In this document: piece by piece, positions 1 to 5,010 of the stretch
Position numbering within the stretch: position 1 is the stretch's first letter
How the letters are laid out: each line of letters opens with the position of its first letter
Source: Weeksellaceae bacterium
GTDB lineage: Bacteria; Bacteroidota; Bacteroidia; Flavobacteriales; Weeksellaceae
Length of the DNA: 5,010 nucleotides
Direction: 5' to 3'
Assembly: GCA_028694715.1 (NCBI GenBank)
Contig: JAQVKJ010000129.1
Location: 1-5,010 of the forward strand
Translations under genes and position numbers: made by a program
Notes under the pieces: model-generated
What the model saw: only the letters and a program-made list of their open reading frames with translations
Told to the model about the DNA's origin: nothing
Databases searched by the model: none

Positions 1-351
1 TTCAAGGTGGGTTTGTGGAACTGTGTTTAAATTTGTAATTAAAATTAAATCTTTAACAAGTTCAATGTCAGATGACTCCGCCCCATTTTCGAGAAGAAAT
101 TTCTCTGCGATTTCTACACTCCTAACTTCGTGATTTTCATATCCGTCAATGTAACCTGTATCGTGAAACCAAGCAGCAAGCACCAACAAATCCGCTTCCT
201 TTTCGGTCACTCCTTCTGCCGCAATCAATTCATAAGTCTTAGTAACCACAAATTGTGAATGCAAAAAATTATGGTAAGTATAATTTGGATTTAACTTATC
301 TTTGAATAAATTAAAAACAAACTGTTCGGCTTTCTGAATCAAATCTTTCAT
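1..351 (-). CDS. HD-domain phosphohydrolase-like protein, N-terminal part (runs off the window start)
   Basis: The minus strand encodes 117 uninterrupted residues from ATG 351-349 to the window edge, starting MKDLIQKAEQFVFNLF. HD-superfamily metal-ligand motifs are visible: His27 and His31 in YHNFLHS, the HD doublet His63-Asp64 in AAWFHDTGY, and His74-Glu75 in YENHE. The last Asp ligand, usually in a CDADLD-like motif, would lie just beyond the edge. HD proteins are metal-dependent phosphohydrolases, often acting on nucleotides or cyclic nucleotides. No signal peptide or membrane segment is visible in this part, so it is probably cytosolic. The N-terminus resembles Bacteroidota HD proteins that carry a C-terminal DUF5706/Pycsar-effector-type transmembrane domain; this is recognition only and the decisive region is missing. 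A stand-alone HD hydrolase of about 200 residues is the alternative. The start is the first ATG after an in-frame stop at 378-376. Its upstream region lies inside the divergent envelope gene, and no TAnnTTTG element or Shine-Dalgarno sequence is visible there. Confidence 0.85.
   Translation of the reverse strand, partial: MKDLIQKAEQFVFNLFKDKLNPNYTYHNFLHSQFVVTKTYELIAAEGVTEKEADLLVLAAWFHDTGYIDGYENHEVRSVEIAEKFLLENGAESSDIELVKDLILITNLNTVPQTHLE
297..304 (+). promoter_or_regulatory. Possible -7 element (TATCTTTG) for the envelope gene
   Basis: TATCTTTG matches the Bacteroidota -7 consensus TAnnTTTG exactly and lies 49 bases before the ATG at 354, a plausible distance. No convincing -33 TTG-type element sits at the usual spacing. 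The motif lies inside the coding sequence of the divergent HD gene, so a chance match is quite possible. The next gene has no non-coding upstream DNA, so its promoter must lie in this gene. Confidence 0.3.
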
Positions 352-353
352 AG

Positions 354-2327
354 ATGCATTTAATCTCGAGTAAAATTAAGGAATTTCACCTTGCAAAAAA
401 ACTTTTTCAATTTTCTCTTCTCATTACATTTTTTTTTGTTCATTCCTGCTCTACGATTCAACCGCAATACGGCAAACAGGTTGATTCTCCGAAAGAAACC
501 TTTCAAGAAAGTGAAATCCCAACCCATCGTTTTTTTCTGATAGGTGACACCGGTGATGCCGGCGAACCCGCTTCAACCACCACATTTGAATTTTTCAAAT
601 CCCGTATAGATAAAGCCGATTCCGCTTCCACAGTGATTTTCTTAGGAGATAATATTTATCCCAACGGCATGCCCGATGAAAATTCAAACCAAAGGAAAAA
701 AGCCGAACAAAAACTTCAGTTGCAAATCGACTTGCTCCGGAATTTCAAAGGACAAACTTTCTTCATTCCCGGCAATCATGATTGGTATTCTGGAATCAAA
801 GGGCTGAAAGCACAAGAAGCCTTCGTCACAGCACAATTGGGCAAAAAAACTTTCCAACCCAACAAAGCTTGTCCCATTGATTCCAAAAAAATTTCCGACG
901 AAATCAGTTTGATTTTTGTGGACAGCCAATGGTATCTCGAAGATTGGGACAAACACAAAAACATGAATGCCGACTGCGATCTCAAAACAAGGGATGAATT
1001 TCTGGAAGAATTTGAAAGTGAACTCAACAAAAATCAAAACCAACTAACAATCATTGCCATTCACCATCCGTTGTTGAGTGGTGGGACGCATGCCGGACAA
1101 TTTTCATGGAGCAAGCAATTGTTCCCTTTTGAAGCAAAAATCCCCTTGCCGCTCATCGGAAGTTTCATTAATTTACTGAGAAAAACTTCAGGCGGAAGTC
1201 CGCAGGACAATCAAAACCATATTTACCGAGAATTCATCAACCGACTCAAAACGCTGGTCGCCGACCGTGAAAATCTGATTTTTGTTTCCGGGCATGACCA
1301 TAATTTGCAATACCTCGAATCCGAAAACATCAAACAAATCATCAGCGGTGCTGCCTCAAAAGACGAAGCCGCAAGAGCGGTAAACCCCAATGATTTTTCG
1401 GCCGGTTGGCAAGGCTATGCGGTTTTGGATGTATTCAATGACGGAAGTTCAAAAGTGTATTATTACGGCAACAAAAACGGTAGTGAGAAATTGTTGTTCG
1501 AACATTCTATCACAGAAAAAAGACCGGTTTTCACAGATTTTATTTATGAAAATGAATTCAAAGCCACAGAAGTTTCTCAAATTTACACAGATGAAATGAC
1601 CCGTAAAAGCGGATTCTATCAATTTTTGTTCGGAAAACATTACCGTAAATATTACAGCACACCGGTGGAAGTTCCCGTATTAGATTTGTCTAATGAATAC
1701 AATGGTTTGACGGCCATTCGTGCCGGCGGAGGTCACCAAACAAATTCAATCCGCTTGGTGGATTCATTTACTGGAAAAGAATATTCTTTGAGAGCTTTGA
1801 AAAAAAGCGCAAGTCGATTCTTACAGGCACTTGCATTCAGAGAACAATATGTGGCAAGGGATTTTGAAGAAACTTTCACCGAAGATTTTCTGCTCGATTT
1901 CTATACCACCACACATCCCTACTATCCGTTTGTCATTGGTGAACTGGCTGCACCGATAGGAATTTATCACACCAATCCACGCCTTTTTTATGTTGAGAAT
2001 CAAAACAACCTCGGGATTTATAACAAAGATTTTGAACCGGGTTTGTACATGCTTGAGGAACGACCAATGCGTAATTTTAATGACACGGAAAGTTTTGGGG
2101 CGCCCCAAAATATCATCAGCACAAGCAAGCTTTTTGAGAATCTGAGAAGCGATGAAAAATACAAAATCGATGAAAAAAGCTACATCCGCGCCAGATTATT
2201 CGACATGCTGATTGGCGACTGGGACAGACACAGCGACCAATGGCGGTGGTCAGAATTCAGTCAGGACGAAAAAAATTATTTTCAAACCTATTCCCAGAGA
2301 CAGAGATCAGGTTTTCCCCAAGTATGA
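354..2327 (+). CDS. 5' fragment: lipoprotein calcineurin-like metallophosphatase plus half of the kinase-like region
   Basis: This frame gives 657 residues. The N-terminus is a lipoprotein signal: Lys-containing n-region, hydrophobic LFQFSLLITFFFVHS, then Cys32 as the likely lipidated residue, so export and membrane anchoring are expected. The calcineurin-like metallophosphatase motifs are in order: GDTGD (64-68), GDNIYPNG (98-105), GNHDWY (140-145), IHHP (236-239) and GHDH (313-316). The GDTG, GDN and GNHD forms resemble the purple/tartrate-resistant acid phosphatase branch, so phosphomonoester hydrolysis with a two-metal centre is likely; the substrate is unknown. Residues 450-630 hold a Gly-rich stretch (RAGGGHQTNSIRLVD), YSLRALKK, LYMLEERP and LIGDWDRHSDQW, which look kinase-like (inference). 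The last roughly 17 residues are out of frame relative to the family, so the stop at 2325-2327 is a frameshift product. ATG 354 is the first usable start because a TAG codon (351-353) lies immediately before it. No Shine-Dalgarno sequence is seen. Confidence 0.88.
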   Translation: MHLISSKIKEFHLAKKLFQFSLLITFFFVHSCSTIQPQYGKQVDSPKETFQESEIPTHRFFLIGDTGDAGEPASTTTFEFFKSRIDKADSASTVIFLGDNIYPNGMPDENSNQRKKAEQKLQLQIDLLRNFKGQTFFIPGNHDWYSGIKGLKAQEAFVTAQLGKKTFQPNKACPIDSKKISDEISLIFVDSQWYLEDWDKHKNMNADCDLKTRDEFLEEFESELNKNQNQLTIIAIHHPLLSGGTHAGQFSWSKQLFPFEAKIPLPLIGSFINLLRKTSGGSPQDNQNHIYREFINRLKTLVADRENLIFVSGHDHNLQYLESENIKQIISGAASKDEAARAVNPNDFSAGWQGYAVLDVFNDGSSKVYYYGNKNGSEKLLFEHSITEKRPVFTDFIYENEFKATEVSQIYTDEMTRKSGFYQFLFGKHYRKYYSTPVEVPVLDLSNEYNGLTAIRAGGGHQTNSIRLVDSFTGKEYSLRALKKSASRFLQALAFREQYVARDFEETFTEDFLLDFYTTTHPYYPFVIGELAAPIGIYHTNPRLFYVENQNNLGIYNKDFEPGLYMLEERPMRNFNDTESFGAPQNIISTSKLFENLRSDEKYKIDEKSYIRARLFDMLIGDWDRHSDQWRWSEFSQDEKNYFQTYSQRQRSGFPQV

Positions 2328-4089
2328 CGGCTTTCTGATTTCTATGTTGATGCAGCTTCCCGCATTAAGGCACATGCAAAATTTCGGAGCGAATATCAGA
2401 AATGTAAAATGGTTCAATATGGAACCCTATCCCATGGATTTGGCTTTGATTCGTTCTTCAGGCATCGATGACTGGCTGGCGGAAGCTGAATTCATTGAGG
2501 AAAATCTGACGGATGAAATCATCGACCGCTCATTCAGAAATATTCCTGAAAACATGAAAGACGAAACCGTTTTGAAAATCAAAGAATTAATTAAAATCAG
2601 GAAAACAAAACTTTCTGAATTTGCAGAAAAATATTACAAGGTTTTGAAGAAAACAGTGGTGCTGCACGCAACCGACAAAGACGATAAAATTCTGATAGAA
2701 CGACAGCCCGGCGGTATCACCAAAATTCAAATGTTCAGACTCAAAAAGTCGGGCGAAGAACTCTTTTTTTCAAATTCCTATAACCATAAAGAAACCCGAG
2801 AAATCCGGATCTACGGACTGAATGATGAGGATGTATTTGAATTGAGCGGCGAGGGAGACAACTATATAAAAATCAGACTGATGGGCGGCGCGGGAAAGGA
2901 TAGTTACCACATTTTGAACGGCAGAAAAGTTCGGATTTATGACAATCCAAACGATAAGGACGATACAGAAAAAGCGCAAAAAGCCAAACTGAATCTGACC
3001 GAAGATTATGATTTGAACCGTTACAATTATACCCACCCGAAATACAATGTTTTCAGCACTTTGCCGTCGGTGGGTTACAATCCGGATGATGGAGTGAAAG
3101 CCGGATTGTCATTCAATTATGTCGTCAACGGATTCAAACGCGACAAATTCACTACCAATCACAATCTGCTTTTGAATTATTATTTTGCTACCCGTGGGTT
3201 TGAAGCGGTTTACACAGGTGATTTCATGAAACTTATCGGAAAATGGAACCTTGGTTTGACTGCGGTTTATACCAGTGCGGCCTATACCCACAATTTTTTT
3301 GGATACGGCAATGAAACCGAGAATTTTGAAGATGATTTGGGGATGGATTATAACCGGGTCAGAATTCAATCATTGAACTTCCGTCCGAACTTCTACAAAA
3401 CCGGAAGAAACAATGGGCGAATCGAATTTGGTTTGGGAATCTCAGACCTCAAAGTAGAAAAAACAGCGGGAAGAATTGTTGAAGTCACCCCAGAAATTCC
3501 TACTGAGATTTTTGACCACAACCAATTGGGAGAAGTCTATTTCCGATATTCATTCAGCAATTACGACAACCGTTCGATGCCGGTTTTGGGAATGTCGTTC
3601 AGTGCGGAAGCACATTGGGAAACGAATTTCAGTCAGTCCGGCAGAAGTTTGCCGTGGTTGGCAGGAAGTTTTGGATTCACACATCCCATAAGCCGCGGTG
3701 GGATTTTGAATTTTTCCACTTTATTCAAAGGAAAAACCCTGCTCAACAATCATTTTGAATTCTATCAAGCTGCGTCCATTGGCGGTGAATCCGATTTGCG
3801 GGCCTATCGTTTTGACCGATTTACCGGCAAAAGTTCTTTGGTGCATTCCACAGATTTGAACCTGAGACTCGGTAAGGCAAAGACGGTCTTACTGCCTATT
3901 TATTACGGTATATCAGCTGGTTATGATTACGGTAGAGTGTGGATTCCGAACGAAGCTTCCAAAGTGTGGCATCAGTCATACGGTGGCGGAATCTGGTTCA
4001 ATGCGGTCAAAACCCTGACCGGAAAAATCAATTATTTTCACGGTGAAGACGGCGGTAGATTTTCATTTAATCTGATTTTCGGGTTTTAA
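2212..4089 (+). CDS. 3' fragment: rest of the kinase-like region and C-terminal Omp85/BamA-superfamily beta-barrel
   Basis: The frame opens at ATG 2212, but its first 21 residues (MATGTDTATNGGGQNS and on) are an out-of-frame reading of the GDWDRH region and not a real N-terminus. True homology begins near 2275 with IIFKPIPRDRDQVF, where the DRD acids may be the metal-binding counterpart of a kinase DFG motif. Residues 75-190 are helical then beta-rich. Residues 195-245 (REIRIYGLNDEDVFELSG, then GGAGKDSYHIL) form a beta-rich block with one RTX-like turn. From about 280 (VGYNPDDGVKAGLSFNY) to the end at 625 there are alternating amphipathic strands. GGESDLRAYRFDRFTG (524-539) corresponds to the conserved VRGY/F-type loop of Omp85 proteins, here with Ala replacing Gly. 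The last residues, RFSFNLIFGF, form a typical outer-membrane beta-signal with terminal Phe. This fragment has no signal peptide, so alone it could not reach the outer membrane; it makes sense only joined to the upstream part. Confidence 0.85.
   Translation: MATGTDTATNGGGQNSVRTKKIIFKPIPRDRDQVFPKYDGFLISMLMQLPALRHMQNFGANIRNVKWFNMEPYPMDLALIRSSGIDDWLAEAEFIEENLTDEIIDRSFRNIPENMKDETVLKIKELIKIRKTKLSEFAEKYYKVLKKTVVLHATDKDDKILIERQPGGITKIQMFRLKKSGEELFFSNSYNHKETREIRIYGLNDEDVFELSGEGDNYIKIRLMGGAGKDSYHILNGRKVRIYDNPNDKDDTEKAQKAKLNLTEDYDLNRYNYTHPKYNVFSTLPSVGYNPDDGVKAGLSFNYVVNGFKRDKFTTNHNLLLNYYFATRGFEAVYTGDFMKLIGKWNLGLTAVYTSAAYTHNFFGYGNETENFEDDLGMDYNRVRIQSLNFRPNFYKTGRNNGRIEFGLGISDLKVEKTAGRIVEVTPEIPTEIFDHNQLGEVYFRYSFSNYDNRSMPVLGMSFSAEAHWETNFSQSGRSLPWLAGSFGFTHPISRGGILNFSTLFKGKTLLNNHFEFYQAASIGGESDLRAYRFDRFTGKSSLVHSTDLNLRLGKAKTVLLPIYYGISAGYDYGRVWIPNEASKVWHQSYGGGIWFNAVKTLTGKINYFHGEDGGRFSFNLIFGF
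2269..2275 (+). other. A7 homopolymer, likely frameshift site
   Basis: Seven consecutive A bases follow GACG. Upstream codons read GAC GAA AAA AAT TAT in the first frame, while the downstream family-like sequence needs ATT ATT TTC AAA CCT. Changing A7 to A6 joins the two frames exactly. The change needed is +1 (or one base deleted), so it is not a standard -1 slippery heptamer event. Conserved blocks on both sides limit the shift to about 2250-2284, and this run is the only obvious slip site there. Confidence 0.75.
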
Positions 4090-4187
4090 TATTATTGAAA
4101 CACAATTAAGAAACGAATTGATAATCAACAACTCCAATAAATTTTGTAAAATCACAATAAACCAACTTATTCATTCCAATAAATCGA

Positions 4188-4195
4188 TACTTTTG
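4188..4195 (+). promoter_or_regulatory. Second, weaker -7-like match (TACTTTTG) upstream of asnS
   Basis: TACTTTTG fits TAnnTTTG but lies about 140 bases before the asnS start and lacks a recognisable -33 element. It could drive a longer asnS leader, but in DNA this AT-rich a chance match is likely. Confidence 0.15.
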
Positions 4196-4262
4196 GGATT
4201 GCTTGATCAAAGAATTTCCGATTTTTTTAAAATAAATTTCGCTCAATCATCAAAAATTATGC

Positions 4263-4275
4263 CTTAAAATTTAAG
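4263..4275. repeat. Small perfect inverted repeat CTTAAA-A-TTTAAG
   Basis: Six-base arms flank a single A, located 18 bases before the likely asnS -7 element. It could be an operator, but it is all A/T except for its end bases, so a chance origin in AT-rich DNA is quite possible. Confidence 0.2.
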
Positions 4276-4292
4276 TCTATGTTAAAATTCCT

Positions 4293-4300
4293 TATTTTTG
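4293..4300 (+). promoter_or_regulatory. Likely asnS promoter -7 element (TATTTTTG)
   Basis: TATTTTTG, followed by CA, matches the Bacteroidota/Flavobacteria -7 consensus TAnnTTTG (commonly TAnnTTTGCA). It lies 33 bases before the asnS ATG, implying transcription start near 4305-4308 and a short leader of roughly 26-29 bases. The -33 region (about 4268-4275, TTTAAG) is a poor match to TTG. The placement in non-coding DNA directly before a housekeeping gene makes this the best promoter in the window. Confidence 0.6.
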
Positions 4301-4333
4301 CATAACCAATGATTATTACAATTGAACAAGGTT

Positions 4334-5010
4334 ATGCAAGAATACACTATAAAGGAATTACTAAAAAAAGGAAAATCGGCATTGCTGTATGAAGTCTGCA
4401 TCCAGGGATGGGTTCGTGCTTTCAGAAGCAATCGATTCATTGCGCTCAATGATGGCTCTACCATAAAAAATCTTCAGATTGTCATTGATTTCGAGAAATT
4501 CGATGCGGATTTATTGAAGAAAATCAATACTGCTGCTTCTCTCAAAGTGACCGGGGAAGTAGTTGAAAGCCAGGGCGCAGGACAAGTAATTGAGGTGCTC
4601 GCTACCAAAATAGAAATTTTAGGTGAAGCCAATCCGGATGAATTGCAGTCCACGATTCTTCAACCCAAAGCCCACAGCCTTGAAAAACTGAGAGAACAGG
4701 CGCATCACCGTTTTAGAACCAATACTTTTTCGGCCATTATGCGTGTGAGAAACCAACTGATGTTTGCGATTCACAAATACTTCAATGATGAAGGTTTTGT
4801 TTATGTCAACACTCCGATTATCACCGCATCGGATGCAGAAGGCGCCGGTGAAATGTTTACGGTGACCAATTTTGATTTGGACAAAGAACTTCCCAGAACC
4901 GAAGATGGAAGAGTGGATTACAAAGAAGATTTCTTCGGCAGACACACTCATCTCACCGTTTCCGGGCAATTGGAAGCTGAAGTAGCTGCGATGGGGCTAG
5001 ATCGGAAGAG
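4334..5010 (+). CDS. asnS: Asparagine--tRNA ligase (AsnRS), N-terminal part, truncated by contig end
   Basis: AsnRS joins asparagine to tRNA-Asn using ATP in the cytosol. The frame gives about 221 genuine residues from MQEYTIKELL. Residues 20-95 form the OB-fold anticodon-binding domain, with GWVRAFRSNRFIALNDGS (25-42) and TGEVVESQGAGQ (73-84) strongly typical. ILQPKAHSLEKLREQAHHRF (108-127) is the linker into the class II catalytic core. Motif 1 is in the segment around VRNQLMFAIHKYFNDEGF (138-155) and NTPIITASDAEGAGEMF (159-175), followed by KEDFFG (197-202) and LTVSGQLEAEVAAMGL (207-222). These assign it to AsnRS of Bacteroidota type rather than AspRS. Motif 2 (FRAEN region) and motif 3 are missing; the full protein is about 480 residues. 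ATG 4334 fits the family start. The Shine-Dalgarno signal is weak or absent. Genomic sequence ends at about 4998; the last codons (DRK) come from apparent adapter. Confidence 0.96.
   Translation, partial: MQEYTIKELLKKGKSALLYEVCIQGWVRAFRSNRFIALNDGSTIKNLQIVIDFEKFDADLLKKINTAASLKVTGEVVESQGAGQVIEVLATKIEILGEANPDELQSTILQPKAHSLEKLREQAHHRFRTNTFSAIMRVRNQLMFAIHKYFNDEGFVYVNTPIITASDAEGAGEMFTVTNFDLDKELPRTEDGRVDYKEDFFGRHTHLTVSGQLEAEVAAMGLDRK
4999..5010. other. Residual Illumina adapter sequence at the contig end
   Basis: The last 12 bases, AGATCGGAAGAG, equal the start of the common Illumina TruSeq adapter. They begin within a Leu codon of asnS (CT-AG) and replace the expected continuation after AAMGL, which in AsnRS normally leads to a VYTFGPTFRAEN-like motif 2. 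An exact 12-base match located precisely at the end, together with loss of family sequence at that point, supports an untrimmed adapter over genomic DNA. Confidence 0.9.

Larger units (their letters stand above)
354..4089 (+). pseudogene. Frameshifted single gene: lipoprotein metallophosphatase, kinase-like core and Omp85-type barrel
   Basis: The two overlapping frames here (354-2327 and the frame closing at 4089) are two parts of one gene. The first frame stays family-like through GDWDRHSDQWRW and then drifts into QTYSQRQRSGFPQV and a stop. The second frame begins with a low-complexity stretch and becomes family-like at IFKPIPRDRDQVF. Removing one A from the run at 2269-2275 gives QDEKIIFKPIPRDRDQVF and a continuous 1244-residue protein (3736 - 1 = 3735 bases, 1245 codons with the stop). 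Predicted layout in corrected numbering: signal peptide and lipobox Cys32; metallophosphatase about 58-370; linker 390-450; kinase-like region about 450-690; helical and beta-rich segment about 690-900; barrel about 900-1244. I recognise this architecture as a Bacteroidota metallophosphatase/BamA-TamA-family fusion of unknown physiological role. Whether it is a true pseudogene or a sequencing or assembly error cannot be settled from the sequence; an error is my first guess because the frames are otherwise clean. Confidence 0.85.

Noticed and set aside
684..1043. Minus-strand open frames opposite the phosphatase domain
   Set aside because: They are antisense shadows of a strongly conserved coding region, without family features of their own.
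2212..2274. ATG 2212 as the real start of an independent barrel gene
   Set aside because: The first 21 residues are a low-complexity reading of the conserved GDWDRH region in another frame. There is no signal peptide, and the homology continues directly from the upstream frame.
2268..2276. Programmed -1 ribosomal frameshift at A AAA AAT
   Set aside because: The heptamer-like pattern is present, but the downstream coding frame needs a +1 shift, so a -1 slip would not reach it.
4091..4125. Possible terminator after the barrel gene (ATTAT/ATAAT and CAATT/AATTG pairings)
   Set aside because: The stems are short, AT-only or wobble-dependent, mutually competing, and lack a following T tract, so a rho-independent terminator cannot be supported.
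4203..4210. TTGATCAA palindrome upstream of asnS
   Set aside because: It is only eight bases long and does not extend; this length is expected by chance in AT-rich DNA.
4619..4969. 116-codon open frame on the minus strand opposite asnS
   Set aside because: It lies wholly antisense to clearly conserved AsnRS sequence, and its product shows no recognisable motif or start context.

Overview
The window looks like one end of a short-read contig from a Bacteroidota genome, most likely a member of the Flavobacteriales. The evidence is AT-rich intergenic DNA, TAnnTTTG-type -7 promoter motifs, no clear Shine-Dalgarno sequences, an asparaginyl-tRNA synthetase of Flavobacteriia/Weeksellaceae type, and a lipoprotein-phosphatase/outer-membrane-barrel fusion of a kind I know from Bacteroidota. 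This assignment is from recognition, not from a database search.

Layout. (1) Positions 1-351, minus strand: N-terminal 117 residues of an HD-superfamily phosphohydrolase-like protein. Its N-terminus resembles the Bacteroidota HD proteins that often carry a C-terminal Pycsar-effector-type membrane domain, but that part lies outside the window. (2) Positions 354-4089, plus strand: one large gene that starts two bases from the HD start codon and runs the opposite way. As written it is split into two overlapping reading frames. Removing one A from the A7 run at 2269-2275 restores a single 1244-residue protein. Its order is lipoprotein signal peptide, calcineurin-like metallophosphatase, a central region with HipA/Fam20-like kinase motifs (my inference), a beta-rich linker, and a C-terminal Omp85/BamA-superfamily beta-barrel ending in Phe. 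(3) Positions 4090-4333: AT-rich intergenic DNA with a good Bacteroidota -7 element about 34 bases before the next gene. (4) Positions 4334-5010, plus strand: the 5' part of asnS, holding the OB-fold anticodon-binding domain and the start of the class II catalytic core. (5) The last 12 bases match the start of the common Illumina adapter and replace the expected asnS sequence, so the contig end is artefactual.

The genes do not form an obvious pathway. asnS is housekeeping and has its own promoter. The large envelope protein and the HD protein are divergent neighbours with interlocked control regions. The most notable points are the architecture of the envelope protein, the homopolymer frameshift that cuts its kinase-like core, and the adapter at the contig end. 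I found no CRISPR array, RNA gene, insertion sequence or complete defence system.
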